Shown piece after piece: positions 35,475 through 44,535 of a stretch of 64,000 bases of DNA. Both the position numbers and the translations under genes were made by a program. Source of the DNA: Planobispora longispora (lineage in GTDB: Bacteria > Actinomycetota > Actinomycetes > Streptosporangiales > Streptosporangiaceae); the NCBI RefSeq assembly GCF_016863135.1, contig NZ_BOOH01000003.1:62001-126000 (forward strand), written 5' to 3'. The notes under the pieces are model-generated. The model saw only the letters and a list, made by a program, of their open reading frames with translations. It made no database searches and was not told the DNA's origin. Each line of letters opens with the position of its first letter. Within the stretch, counting starts at the first letter, position 1.

Positions 35475-38400
35475 GTGTCAAGGAAGTCCCGTTTATCCAG
35501 CGCGAAGCGCGTGGCGATGCTCGCCGCGGGCGTCGGGCTCGTCGTGGCGATGGCGCCGCCGGCCGGCGCCGCCCCGGCTCCGCCGACCCCCACGCCGCCC
35601 AAGAAGTGGACGGCCACCCCGCTCACCGGGGGCGAACTCGTCCAGGGCGCGAAGTCGCCCACGGGCAAGCTGGCCCGCAGCGACGAGAAGCTGCTGAAGG
35701 CCACCTCCGGTGAGACCGTCAACGTGATGGTCAAGCTCGACTACGACTCCCTCGCCGCCTACCGGGGCGGGATCGAAGGGCTTCCGGGGACGAGCCCGGC
35801 GAAGACCGGCAAACCCCTCGACGTCAAGGGCGCCGACGCCAAGAAGTACGGCGTGCACATCGAGAAGATCGAGAACACCTTCCTCGCCGAACTGAAGCGG
35901 CGCCTGCCCGGGGCACGCGCCGGACAGCGGCTCCGTACCGTCTACGGCGGCATGGCGCTGAGCATCCCCGCCAACAAGGCCGCCGAGCTGCTGAAGCTGC
36001 CCGGCGTGGCGGCCGTCCAGGACGACCGGCGCGAGGAGCTGCTCACCGACTCCAGCCCCGCCTTCATCGGGGCTCCCACGATCTACGGCAAGCTCGGCGG
36101 CAGCGCCTCCTCCGGCAAGGGCGTCATCGTGGGCGTGCTCGACTCCGGCGCCTGGCCCGAGCACCCCCAGTTCGCCGACCCCGGCACCCTGCCCGCCGCG
36201 CCGCCCACCCGGGACGGGACCCCGCGTGTCTGCGACTTCGGCGACAACCCGCTGACCCCGGCCACCGACCCGTTCCCCTGCAACAACAAGCTGATCGGCG
36301 GAGCGCCGTTCCTGGACACCTACAACGCCGTCATCGGCGGCGAGGTGTACCCCGACAGCGCCCGCGACTCCAACGGCCACGGCACGCACACCGCGACCAC
36401 CGCGGCCGGCGGCCCCTCGCCCGACGCCAACCCGCTGGGCATCAGCCGCGGCCCGATCCACGGCGTCGCCCCGGCCGCGCACGTGTCGGTCTACAAGGTC
36501 TGCGGCCTGGAGGGCTGCTTCAACTCCGACTCGGTGCAGGCGGTCGGCCGGGCCATCCTCGACGGCGTGCAGGTGATCAACTTCTCGATCTCCGGCGGCT
36601 CCTCGCCCTACACCGACCCGGTCGAGCTGGCCTTCCTCGACGCCTACGCGGCGGGCGTGCTGGTGTCGGCCTCGGCCGGCAACGCCGGTCCCGGCGCGGA
36701 CACCGTCGACCACGTCAGCCCGTGGGTGACCACCGTGGCGGCCTCCACGCAGACCAGGACGTTCCAGTCCACGATCACGCTGGCCGGGTCCGGCGGCGCC
36801 GCGGCCACGCTGAAGGGCGCCTCCATCACGGGGGGAGTCGCCTCCCCGCTGCCGGTGGTGCTCGCGTCGGCTCCGCCGTACTCGAACGCGCTGTGCACCA
36901 CCCCGGCGCCCCCCGGCCTGTTCACCGGGAAGATCGTCGCCTGTGAGCGCGGGCCCGGACGAGTGATCAAGAGCTTCAACGTACGGCAGGGCGGCGCGGC
37001 CGGGATGATCCTCTACAACACCTCGCCGCTGGACGTGATGACCGACAACCACTGGCTCCCCACCGTCCACATCGACAAGCCCGAGACCGACGCCCTGCTC
37101 GCCTTCCTGTCGGCCAACCCCGGGGCGACGGCCTCGTTCACCCAGGGGACCAAGACCACCTGGCAGGGCGACGCGATCACCACCTTCTCCTCGCGCGGCC
37201 CCGGCGGGGACTTCCTCAAGCCGGACGTCACCGCCCCCGGCCTGCACATCCTGGCCGGGCACACGCCGACGCCGGAGGACGCGGCCGGCGGTCCCCCCGG
37301 CAACCTGTACCAGGCCATCGCGGGCACCTCGATGTCGGCGCCGCACGTCGCGGGCTCCGCGGCGCTGCTGTTCGCGCTGCACCCCGGCTGGACGCCGGGC
37401 CAGGTGAAGTCCGCGCTGGAGACGACGGCCAAGACGTCGGTCACCAAGCAGGACCGCGTCACCCCCGCCGACCCGTTCGACACCGGCGGCGGCCGGATCG
37501 ACCTGACCAAGGCGGGCGACCCCGGCCTGACCTTCGACGAGACCGCGGCGAACTTCACCGCCTCGGCGGCCGACCCGCTGAACCGCATCGACCTGAACCT
37601 GCCGTCGGTGAACGCCCCCACCATGCCGGGAATGATCACCGCCAAGCGGACGGTCACCAACGTCACGAACCGGACGCTCGTCTTCACCGCCTCCGGCACG
37701 ACCGTGGCCGGCGCGAACATCACGGTGCTCCCCCCGCTGCTCACCGTCGCGCCGGGCAAGAGCGCCAAGCTCACCGTGGTGATCACCGCTCCCGAGCTGC
37801 CCGACGGGCAGTACTTCGGCCAGGTGAACCTGCGTCAGGTCGGCGGCGACCGGCGCCTGCACCTGCCGGTGGCCTTCTTCCGCCAGGAGGGCGCGATCCC
37901 GGTCGAGCAGACCTGCGCGCCGTCCACCATCGCCCGCAACACCGGTGAGTCGACCTGTACGGTCACGGTGAACAACAGCACCCTGCAGGACGCCGAGGTG
38001 ACGGCGGTCAGCACGCTCAACTCCCGGCTCCGGCTGAACGGCGTGACCGGCGCCACGCAGGTCGGCTCCCAGATCGCCACCGCGCGGACCGCCCTGGCGG
38101 CCAGGCAGCCGGACCGGCCGGGCATCGCCCCGGGCACCGGGCCGTCGCCGTACCTGCCGCTCGACGCCTTCGGCGTGACCCCGACGCCGATAGGCGACGA
38201 GCAGGCGCTGAACTTCACCGTCCCGGCGTTCACGTTCGCCGGGAAGACGTACACGAGGATCGGCGTCGTCTCCAACGGCTACGCGGTCGCCGGCGGAACC
38301 ACGGGCTCGGCCGACATCGAGGTCACGCCGCAGACCCTGCCCGACCCGGCACGGCCGAACGGGGTGCTCGCCCCGTACTGGACCGACCTGGACGGGACCG

Positions 38401-38822
38401 GCGCGCCCGGCGTGCTCGCCACGATATTGACCGACGGCACCAGCGACTGGCTGGTGGTCGAGTGGCGGCTCAACGTCTTCGGCACCACCGACCTGAAGGT
38501 CTTCCAGCAGTGGATCGGGCTGAACGGGACCGAGGACATCACCTACACCTACGACCCCGCCAACCTGCCCGGTGAGCCGCCGGCCGGGTACGGCCTGACC
38601 GTCGGCGCCGAGAACGACGAGGGCACCGCCGGCGAGCAGATCAGCGGCCCGCCCACCCAGGACCTGCGGGTGACCAGCACGCCCGGCGCGCCCGGCGGCA
38701 CCCTGACCTACACGATGAGGGTCAGAGGAGTCACGCCGGGGGCCGGGACGGTGACGACGAGCACGTCGACGCCGCAGGTCAAGGGCATCACCATCGAAGT
38801 CGACCGGATCACCGTGCAGTAG
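35475..38822 (+). CDS. Secreted subtilisin-like serine protease (S8 family)
   Basis: 1115 residues. A signal peptide (about 1-32, cleavage after AGA) is followed by an inhibitor-like propeptide (to ~190) and the S8 catalytic domain with Asp223 (VLDSGAW), His302 (GHGTHT), oxyanion Asn403 (SAGNAG) and Ser619 (GTSMSAPH). A PA-type insertion lies at about 430-560. The C-terminal 450 residues contain beta-sandwich regions (about 685-800, fibronectin-III-like, and 900-1100). Probably secreted for nutrient acquisition, or a wall-associated protease. The GTG start has GGGAGG 6 nt upstream. Confidence 0.95.
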   Translation: MSRKSRLSSAKRVAMLAAGVGLVVAMAPPAGAAPAPPTPTPPKKWTATPLTGGELVQGAKSPTGKLARSDEKLLKATSGETVNVMVKLDYDSLAAYRGGIEGLPGTSPAKTGKPLDVKGADAKKYGVHIEKIENTFLAELKRRLPGARAGQRLRTVYGGMALSIPANKAAELLKLPGVAAVQDDRREELLTDSSPAFIGAPTIYGKLGGSASSGKGVIVGVLDSGAWPEHPQFADPGTLPAAPPTRDGTPRVCDFGDNPLTPATDPFPCNNKLIGGAPFLDTYNAVIGGEVYPDSARDSNGHGTHTATTAAGGPSPDANPLGISRGPIHGVAPAAHVSVYKVCGLEGCFNSDSVQAVGRAILDGVQVINFSISGGSSPYTDPVELAFLDAYAAGVLVSASAGNAGPGADTVDHVSPWVTTVAASTQTRTFQSTITLAGSGGAAATLKGASITGGVASPLPVVLASAPPYSNALCTTPAPPGLFTGKIVACERGPGRVIKSFNVRQGGAAGMILYNTSPLDVMTDNHWLPTVHIDKPETDALLAFLSANPGATASFTQGTKTTWQGDAITTFSSRGPGGDFLKPDVTAPGLHILAGHTPTPEDAAGGPPGNLYQAIAGTSMSAPHVAGSAALLFALHPGWTPGQVKSALETTAKTSVTKQDRVTPADPFDTGGGRIDLTKAGDPGLTFDETAANFTASAADPLNRIDLNLPSVNAPTMPGMITAKRTVTNVTNRTLVFTASGTTVAGANITVLPPLLTVAPGKSAKLTVVITAPELPDGQYFGQVNLRQVGGDRRLHLPVAFFRQEGAIPVEQTCAPSTIARNTGESTCTVTVNNSTLQDAEVTAVSTLNSRLRLNGVTGATQVGSQIATARTALAARQPDRPGIAPGTGPSPYLPLDAFGVTPTPIGDEQALNFTVPAFTFAGKTYTRIGVVSNGYAVAGGTTGSADIEVTPQTLPDPARPNGVLAPYWTDLDGTGAPGVLATILTDGTSDWLVVEWRLNVFGTTDLKVFQQWIGLNGTEDITYTYDPANLPGEPPAGYGLTVGAENDEGTAGEQISGPPTQDLRVTSTPGAPGGTLTYTMRVRGVTPGAGTVTTSTSTPQVKGITIEVDRITVQ

Positions 38823-38843
38823 CGCGGCGACCCGGTGACGCCC

Positions 38844-38870
38844 CGGGGGCCGGGCCCGTCCCGGCCCCCG
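38844..38870 (+). terminator. Hairpin terminator after the subtilase gene
   Basis: CGGGGGCCGGG and CCCGGCCCCCG form perfect 11-bp arms around a 5-nt loop (CCCGT), 21 nt after the subtilase stop. There is no U-tract. It separates the protease from the convergent CBS gene. Confidence 0.7.
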
Positions 38871-38874
38871 TCGG

Positions 38875-38959
38875 GCTCAGCCGTGCAGGTAGCTCAGCCA
38901 TGCAAGTGGCTCAGCCATGCAAGTGGCTCAGCGGTGCAGGCGGCTCAACGGTGCAGGTA
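38875..38959. repeat. Five tandem 17-bp units spanning the CBS gene stop codon
   Basis: Units begin at 38875, 38892, 38909, 38926 and 38943, each exactly 17 bp (plus-strand consensus GCTCAGCCGTGCAGGTA). The last unit encodes, on the minus strand, the final Tyr-Leu-His-Arg and TGA of the CBS protein. Units 2 and 3 are identical. The other four copies lie downstream of the stop and repeat a TGA in the same register. Confidence 0.9.
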
Positions 38960-39373
38960 GTCGACCAGGGAGGCCTTCTCGGTCTCCAGGATCTCGATGG
39001 AGCTCTTGACCACGTCGCCGATGCTGACGATCCCCACCATGCGGCCGTCGGCCACGACGGGGACGTGCCGGATGCGGTGGGTCGTCATCGCCTGGCGCAG
39101 GTCGTCGACGTTGGCGGTCGGCGGGCAGGTGCGGACCTCCGTCGTCATGATGGAGGAGACGGGGGCGTTCAGCACCTCGGCGCCGCGGTCGTGGAGCCTG
39201 CGCACCACGTCGCGCTCGGAGACGATGCCCGTGATCGAGGAGCCGTCCTCGGAGACCACGACCGCGCCGATGTTGTTGTCCGCCAGCATGGCCAGGAGCT
39301 CAGTGACCGTGGCGTCGGGACGGACGGTCGCCACGCGCGATCCCTTGCCCTGCAGGATCGTCCCGATAAGCAT
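38945..39373 (-). CDS. CBS-domain pair protein
   Basis: 142 residues made of two CBS motifs (about 5-60 and 72-130: IGAVVVSEDGSSITGIVSERDVVRRL and IRHVPVVADGRMVGIVSIGDVV). Stand-alone CBS pairs bind adenine nucleotides and regulate partner proteins; they resemble actinobacterial hypoxia/energy-stress CBS proteins. The ATG follows GAGGTGA at good spacing. The 3' end carries the 17-bp tandem repeat. Confidence 0.92.
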   Translation of the reverse strand: MLIGTILQGKGSRVATVRPDATVTELLAMLADNNIGAVVVSEDGSSITGIVSERDVVRRLHDRGAEVLNAPVSSIMTTEVRTCPPTANVDDLRQAMTTHRIRHVPVVADGRMVGIVSIGDVVKSSIEILETEKASLVDYLHR

Positions 39374-39459
39374 TCACATCACCTCGGTTCAGCCCAGCTC
39401 AGGTGTATCCGGTAGCTTGCCCCGCCGGGGCTCCGCCTAAGCGCCCGTAGCGGCAAACC

Positions 39460-40659
39460 TCAGTTGACCGGCAGGAGGCGGACCGCGTCAAGGGCGAGCG
39501 TGAGCTCGACGATGTCCCGCGGGCGGGTCAGGGAGCGCCCGGTGAGCTGCTCGATCCTGCGGATGCGGTTGAAGACGGTGTTGCGGTGGCAGTAGAGCTG
39601 ACCGGCGGCGCGCATCGCCGAGCCCTCGCAGCGCAGCCACGCCTCCAGGGTGCCCAGCAGCACCTCGCGGTCGGCCGGGTCCAGGGCCAGGACGGGCCGG
39701 AGCACGGCGGCGCTGAGGTGCCCGGCCAGCTCGGGCTGGCTGACCACCAGGGCGGCCGGGAGCCGGTCCTCCAGCCGGGCGATCTCGGGCCCCTCCCCCG
39801 CGCAGGTCCGCAGCGCCAGCTCGGCGAGCCTGCGGGCGCGGCCCAGCTCGGCCAGGCCCTCGACCACCGGGCTGATCCCGGCCGAGCCGGTGATGTGCGG
39901 GCGGAGGGCCTCGGTCAGCCCCTCCATCTCCTCCTCCTGGAGCAGGACCACCGCCACCTCGTAGTCGGGGCGCATCCGCCACAGCAGCCGCATCCCGCCC
40001 AGGCTCGCCGGGCGGGCCTGCTCCCCGGTGTGACCGCCGCGCCCCGGCAGCCGGGTGGTGACGACCGCGTAGCGGCCGAGGTCGGGCAGGTCCAGCGCGG
40101 CGGCGGCGCTGCGGACCAGGGCGGCGTCGGCCCGGTCCTCCAGGAGGGCGTCGAGCAGGGACTGGACCCGCTCGGCGGTGCGGCCGAACAGTTCCGCCTC
40201 CCGCTTGCGATAGGCGTCGGCGGCGGCGACGGCCTGCCGGTCGACGGCGTGCCAGACCTTGGTGGCGCTGCGGATGAGCAGCGGGAGGCTGTCGGGCTCC
40301 TCCTCGGCGATGACGCCGACCAGCCCGTCCCACATCACGTGGGCGGAGATGCGGTAGCTGCGCAGCAGCGAGTCCATCGGCAGCCCCTGCTCGGCGCGGA
40401 GCCGCGCGGTCTTCTCCGCCTGCTGCACGTCCCGCCGCTCCGGCGGGGCGACCAGGATCGCGCCGATGCCCTCCCGCATGGCCTCGTAGACGCTCTGCCA
40501 GTGGTCGTCGGTGGCCACCATCCGGCGATACGCCTCGTCGGTGTCCCGGGTCCTGGCCACGAGCTCGTCGGTGAGCTCGGGGAGCCGGCGCAGCAGCCGC
40601 CCGGCGGCCAGGCGCATGATTCTGCGGACCTCTTCGTCGTCGGCTGTGCGGATCCCCAT
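39460..40659 (-). CDS. PucR-family transcriptional regulator
   Basis: 399 residues. The C-terminal helix-turn-helix reads [33 protein letters not shown] (about 345-380), as in PucR/CdaR proteins. The middle carries a GGDEF-like degenerate domain and the N-terminus is helical (RsbRD-like: [22 protein letters not shown]). It is divergent from a five-gene Liv-type ABC transporter and probably controls it through the 24-bp palindrome between them. The effector, perhaps the transported amino acid or amide, is unknown. Confidence 0.87.
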   Translation of the reverse strand: MGIRTADDEEVRRIMRLAAGRLLRRLPELTDELVARTRDTDEAYRRMVATDDHWQSVYEAMREGIGAILVAPPERRDVQQAEKTARLRAEQGLPMDSLLRSYRISAHVMWDGLVGVIAEEEPDSLPLLIRSATKVWHAVDRQAVAAADAYRKREAELFGRTAERVQSLLDALLEDRADAALVRSAAAALDLPDLGRYAVVTTRLPGRGGHTGEQARPASLGGMRLLWRMRPDYEVAVVLLQEEEMEGLTEALRPHITGSAGISPVVEGLAELGRARRLAELALRTCAGEGPEIARLEDRLPAALVVSQPELAGHLSAAVLRPVLALDPADREVLLGTLEAWLRCEGSAMRAAGQLYCHRNTVFNRIRRIEQLTGRSLTRPRDIVELTLALDAVRLLPVN

Positions 40660-40718
40660 CTGGCAATGGTGTCAGGCGCCCACCGAGCGGAACAAGGTTC
40701 TGTTTCGTTTCGTGACCC

Positions 40719-40742
40719 CGGGTTGTGCTGGCGCACAACCCG
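40719..40742. promoter_or_regulatory. Perfect 10-bp inverted repeat, putative PucR-type operator
   Basis: CGGGTTGTGC and GCACAACCCG flank a 4-nt centre (TGGC). It sits midway between the divergent regulator (start 40659) and livF-type gene (start 40843). The core TTGTGC-N4-GCACAA is a typical dimer-binding layout. Regulator assignment is by position. Confidence 0.65.
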
Positions 40743-40842
40743 CACCGTCTCCCCGTGGGCACGAGTCCCGACTTCACCCGGCCCTCTGGACTGGCGCGGA
40801 GCACCTGGGTTGGGTGCGTTCATCAGTTGTCAGGAGGCATAC

Positions 40843-41670
40843 ATGAACGTCCACGACCCCGGACCGCCCGGAGACTCCGGGCTGACGGTCAGGGATCTGG
40901 CGGTGAGCTATGGCCCCGTGACGGCCCTGCGGGGGATCTCCCTGGACGTCCCTCGCGGCTCCGTCGTCACGGTGCTCGGCGGCAACGGCGCGGGCAAGTC
41001 CACGCTGCTGCGCGCCATATCCGGCACGCTCCGCTTCCACCGGGGCGGGATCACGGCCGGGGAGATCGGCTTCGACCGGGCCCGGCTGTCCGGCGCGGCC
41101 ACCTCGGCGGTCGTCTCGCACGGCGTCGTCCAGGTCCCCGAGGGCCGCAAGGTCTTCGCGCGGATGACCGTGGAGGAGAACCTGCGGGCCGGCGCCCTCG
41201 GGGCGCGGGACCGCAGGGCCGCCGCCGAGGCCAGGGAGCGCGTGCTCACACTCTTCCCGGTGCTCGCCGAACGCGCCAGGCAGCGGGCCGGCCTGCTCTC
41301 CGGCGGGGAGCAGCAGATGCTCGCCATCGGCCGCGCGCTCATGGCCCGGCCGAAGATGCTCCTGCTCGACGAGCCCACCCTCGGCCTGGCCCCGATGATG
41401 GCGGCCCGCATCGCCGACACCGTACGGGAGATCAACTCCCAGGGCACGACGGTGCTCCTGGTGGAGCAGAACGCCGCGATGGCCCTGTCCCTGGCCTCCC
41501 ACGCGTACGTCCTGGAGGTCGGCGAGATCGTGCTGTCCGGTCCCGCGGCCGAGCTGGCCGAGAGCGACGAGGTACGGCGCCGCTACCTGGGGATCGGGGA
41601 CGACCGCGACGAGGCCCTGCTGAGCGGCGCGGCCCCGGCCCGTCCGGCGCTGACGAGGTGGTCGGCGTGA
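40843..41670 (+). CDS. livF: Liv-type ABC transporter ATP-binding protein (LivF-like)
   Basis: 275-residue ATPase for branched-chain amino acid/amide-type uptake. Walker A GGNGAGKST, signature LLSGGEQQML and Walker B MLLLDEPTLGLAPMM are intact; VPEGRKVFARMTVEENL is the LivF hallmark. AGGAGG lies 5 nt before the ATG. First gene of a five-gene operon (F-G-H-M-binding protein), an order with the binding protein last. The substrate is not identifiable from sequence. Confidence 0.93.
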   Translation: MNVHDPGPPGDSGLTVRDLAVSYGPVTALRGISLDVPRGSVVTVLGGNGAGKSTLLRAISGTLRFHRGGITAGEIGFDRARLSGAATSAVVSHGVVQVPEGRKVFARMTVEENLRAGALGARDRRAAAEARERVLTLFPVLAERARQRAGLLSGGEQQMLAIGRALMARPKMLLLDEPTLGLAPMMAARIADTVREINSQGTTVLLVEQNAAMALSLASHAYVLEVGEIVLSGPAAELAESDEVRRRYLGIGDDRDEALLSGAAPARPALTRWSA

Positions 41671-41689
41671 TCCCCCTCGGAGGTTCGGC

Positions 41690-42529
41690 ATGAGCGACAC
41701 ATACCAACCGGACGGTACGGAGGCGGCCTCCCCGGCCGAGGCGATCCCCCCGCTGGAGGTCCGTGACGTCACCGTGCGCTTCGCCGGTCTGACCGCGCTC
41801 GACTCGGTCAGCTTCACCGTCGCGCCCGGCAGCGTGCACGCGGTCATCGGCCCGAACGGCGCGGGCAAGTCCACCTGCTTCAACGTCCTGTCCGGCGTCT
41901 ACCGGGCCACCTCGGGCAGCGTGCGGTTCGGCGCGGCCGAGCTGACGGCGCTGCCGCCGCACCGCATCGCCGCCCTGGGCATGGCGCGCACCTTCCAGAA
42001 CATCGCGCTCTCGCCGCACCTGTCGGTGCGCGACAACATGATGCTCGGGCGCCACCGGCTGACCCGCGCCGGATTCCTCTCCGCCGGGCTGCGGCTGCCG
42101 TCGGCCCGGCGCGAGGCCGCCCGGCACGGCGAGCGGGTGGCGGAGATCGCCGCCTTCGTCGGTCTCACCGGCCAGCTGGCGACGCCGGTCGGGCTGCTGC
42201 CGTACGGCGTGCAGAAGCGGGTCGAGCTGGCCCGCGCCCTGTGCATGGAGCCCAAGCTGCTGATGCTCGACGAGCCGGTGGCCGGGATGAACGGCGGCGA
42301 GCGGCGCGAGATGGCCGAGCTGATCATCGCCGTCCGGGAGAGCCTCGGCATCTCGATCCTGCTGGTCGAGCACGACATGGGGATGGTCATGCGGCTGGCC
42401 GACGCGGTGACCGTCCTGGACTTCGGCAAGCGCATCGCCGACGGCCCTCCCGAGCGGGTGCAGAACGATCCCGAGGTCATCCGGGCGTACCTGGGTGCGA
42501 CGAGCGAGACCGAGGAGGCCTCCACGTGA
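41690..42529 (+). CDS. livG: Liv-type ABC transporter ATP-binding protein (LivG-like)
   Basis: 279-residue second ATPase of the transporter. Walker A GPNGAGKST and Walker B LLMLDEPVAGMNGGE are present, with LivG hallmarks GMARTFQNIALSPHLSVRDNMMLGRH and the C-terminal VLDFGKRIADGPPERVQNDPEVIRAYLG. The signature loop reads LLPYGVQKRVELARAL, the usual LivG variant of LSGGQ. Its stop overlaps the livH GTG (GTGA). Confidence 0.94.
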   Translation: MSDTYQPDGTEAASPAEAIPPLEVRDVTVRFAGLTALDSVSFTVAPGSVHAVIGPNGAGKSTCFNVLSGVYRATSGSVRFGAAELTALPPHRIAALGMARTFQNIALSPHLSVRDNMMLGRHRLTRAGFLSAGLRLPSARREAARHGERVAEIAAFVGLTGQLATPVGLLPYGVQKRVELARALCMEPKLLMLDEPVAGMNGGERREMAELIIAVRESLGISILLVEHDMGMVMRLADAVTVLDFGKRIADGPPERVQNDPEVIRAYLGATSETEEAST

Positions 42530-43416
42530 TCACTTTCATCGAACTCCTGGTGAACGGGATCTCCATCGGAGCGGTGTACGCGCTGATCGCCCTGGGGTTC
42601 GTCGTCATCTTCAAGGCGACCGAGGTGGTCAACTTCGCCCACGCCTCGCTGCTGCTGGTCGGCGGCTTCATCATCGCCAAGACGCACGAGGCCCTCGGCT
42701 TCTGGGCCGCCCTGCTGCTCGGCCTGGCCGGGGCGGCGGTCCTGGGGGCCCTGATCGAGTTCCTGGTCATCCGCCGGGCGAACGTCGTCAACCACAGCGT
42801 CCTGGCGATCGTGACGATCGGCGTGGACATCGTGCTGACCACGGAGCTGACCCGGCAGATCGGCACCGAGGTCCTCGCCCTCGGCGACCCGTGGGGCAGC
42901 GAGGTGCTGCACCTCGGAGCGATCAACATCCCGCTGGCCCGGATCGCCGCCCTGCTCGCCGCGAGCGCCGTGATCGCCGCGTTCCTGCTCGCGTTCAAGT
43001 ACACCAACTGGGGCGTCGCGATGCGCGCCACCGCGGAGGACGCCGAGACCGCCGCCCTGATGGGCGTGCGGCGCGGCCGGGTCTCGATGGGGGCCTGGGC
43101 GGTCGCCGGGGCGCTGGCCGCCCTCGCCGCGCTGTTCATGTGCATCTTCCCCACGCCCGGACTGGACCGCACCGTGACGGCCACCGCCATGAAGGCATTC
43201 CCCGCCGCGATCCTCGGCGGCCTGGACTCCACCACGGGAGCCCTGGCCGGCGGGCTCATCATCGGGGTCACCGAGTCGCTGGTCGGCGGCTACCAGGGTG
43301 AGCTGGTCTTCCTGGGCCGGGGGCTCGGCGACGTCGCGCCGTTCCTCGTAATGATCATCGTCCTGCTCATCCGCCCCGCGGGGCTGTTCGGGACAAGGGA
43401 GCTGGCCCGTGTCTAG
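42526..43416 (+). CDS. livH: Liv-type ABC transporter permease (LivH-like)
   Basis: 296-residue polytopic permease beginning ITFIELLVNGISIGAVYALIALGFVVIFK, the LivH N-terminal signature, with VNFAHASLLLVGGF after it. About eight hydrophobic segments are seen. The EAA-like cytoplasmic loop is AMRATAEDAETAALMGV. GTG start overlapping the livG stop; it overlaps livM by 8 bp at its 3' end. Confidence 0.93.
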   Translation: MITFIELLVNGISIGAVYALIALGFVVIFKATEVVNFAHASLLLVGGFIIAKTHEALGFWAALLLGLAGAAVLGALIEFLVIRRANVVNHSVLAIVTIGVDIVLTTELTRQIGTEVLALGDPWGSEVLHLGAINIPLARIAALLAASAVIAAFLLAFKYTNWGVAMRATAEDAETAALMGVRRGRVSMGAWAVAGALAALAALFMCIFPTPGLDRTVTATAMKAFPAAILGGLDSTTGALAGGLIIGVTESLVGGYQGELVFLGRGLGDVAPFLVMIIVLLIRPAGLFGTRELARV

Positions 43417-44527
43417 GAGCACCCTCCTGTGGTCGATCGCGCTCGCCGCGGCGGCCGTCGTCATCCCGTTCTACCTGGATGCCTCCTGGCTGCAGGACGG
43501 CCTGTTCGCGATGGCCGCGGCGATCGGCGCGATCGGCCTCAACCTGCTGACCGGAGCCACCGGGCAGCTGTCCATGGGCCACGCGTTCTTCCTGGCGGTC
43601 GGCGCCTTCGGCTACGTCTACTTCGCCTCCCTCCCGGAGGAGGGCGCCCACTCCCTCGGCGGCCTGGGCCTGCCCACCCCGGTGGCGGCCGTCCTGGCGG
43701 TGCTCCTGGCGGGCGTCGCGGGCGGGCTGTTCAGCCCCATCGCCGCCCGGCTGAAGGGCGCCTACCTCGGCATCGCCACCCTGGCGCTGATCTTCATCGG
43801 CCAGTTCGCGATGTCCAACGCCACGCCGGTGACCGGCGGCCACAACGGCCGGCCGGTGCCGCCCCTGGAGGTGTTCGGGTTCGTCTTCGCCGACACCCCG
43901 GACGCCCCCCTGGTGATCGCCGGAGTGCCGTTCGGCGCGCTGGAGCGGCTCTGGTTCCTCGGGATCGTCCTGCTGCTCGGCGCGGGGCTGTTCGCCCGCG
44001 GGGTGCTGCGGGGCCGTCCGGGACGCGCCATGAACACCATCCGCGACCACGAGATCGCGGCCGGGGTGATGGGCGTGCCCGTGGCCCGCTACCGGGCCGG
44101 CGTGTTCGTGCTCTCCTCCATGTACGGCGGGCTGGCCGGCGTGCTGATCGCCCTGGTCTTCCAGCAGACCGTGCCGGACTACTTCGGCCTCCTGCTCGCC
44201 CTCTCCTACCTGGCCATGATCATCATCGGCGGGCTCGGCTCGGTGGCGGGGGCGGTGATCGGCGCGGTCTTCGTCTCGATGCTGCCCCGGCTGCTCACCC
44301 GCTACAGCGACGCCCTGCCGCTGATCGTCCAGCCCGGCCAGGAGGGGGTCGGGGCCGCCGAGGCCGCCCAGATCCTGTACGGCCTCGCCGTCGTCGTGGT
44401 CGTGCTCTTCCTGCCCGGCGGGCTCCTCGGCCTCGTCAACCAGCTGCGTCTCCGTATCAACCGCCGGGTCGCGTCCGCGCCCGCGGCGAAGCACTCCCTC
44501 ACTCCCACCCCCGAGACAAGGAACTGA
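43409..44527 (+). CDS. livM: Liv-type ABC transporter permease (LivM-like)
   Basis: 372-residue second permease. Hallmarks are GAIGLNLLTGATGQLSMGHAFFLAVGAF, the cytoplasmic loop GRAMNTIRDHEIAAGVMGV, and IIIGGLGSVAGAVIGAVFV near the C-terminus. About nine or ten membrane segments and a short basic C-terminal tail. The GTG start lies inside the end of livH. Confidence 0.93.
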   Translation: MSRSTLLWSIALAAAAVVIPFYLDASWLQDGLFAMAAAIGAIGLNLLTGATGQLSMGHAFFLAVGAFGYVYFASLPEEGAHSLGGLGLPTPVAAVLAVLLAGVAGGLFSPIAARLKGAYLGIATLALIFIGQFAMSNATPVTGGHNGRPVPPLEVFGFVFADTPDAPLVIAGVPFGALERLWFLGIVLLLGAGLFARGVLRGRPGRAMNTIRDHEIAAGVMGVPVARYRAGVFVLSSMYGGLAGVLIALVFQQTVPDYFGLLLALSYLAMIIIGGLGSVAGAVIGAVFVSMLPRLLTRYSDALPLIVQPGQEGVGAAEAAQILYGLAVVVVVLFLPGGLLGLVNQLRLRINRRVASAPAAKHSLTPTPETRN

Positions 44528-44535
44528 ATCTGACC

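Noticed and set aside
35493-37862. 789-codon minus-strand frame antisense to the subtilase gene
   Set aside because: Low-complexity Gly/Arg/Val translation typical of antisense GC-rich frames; the plus strand has all S8 catalytic residues.
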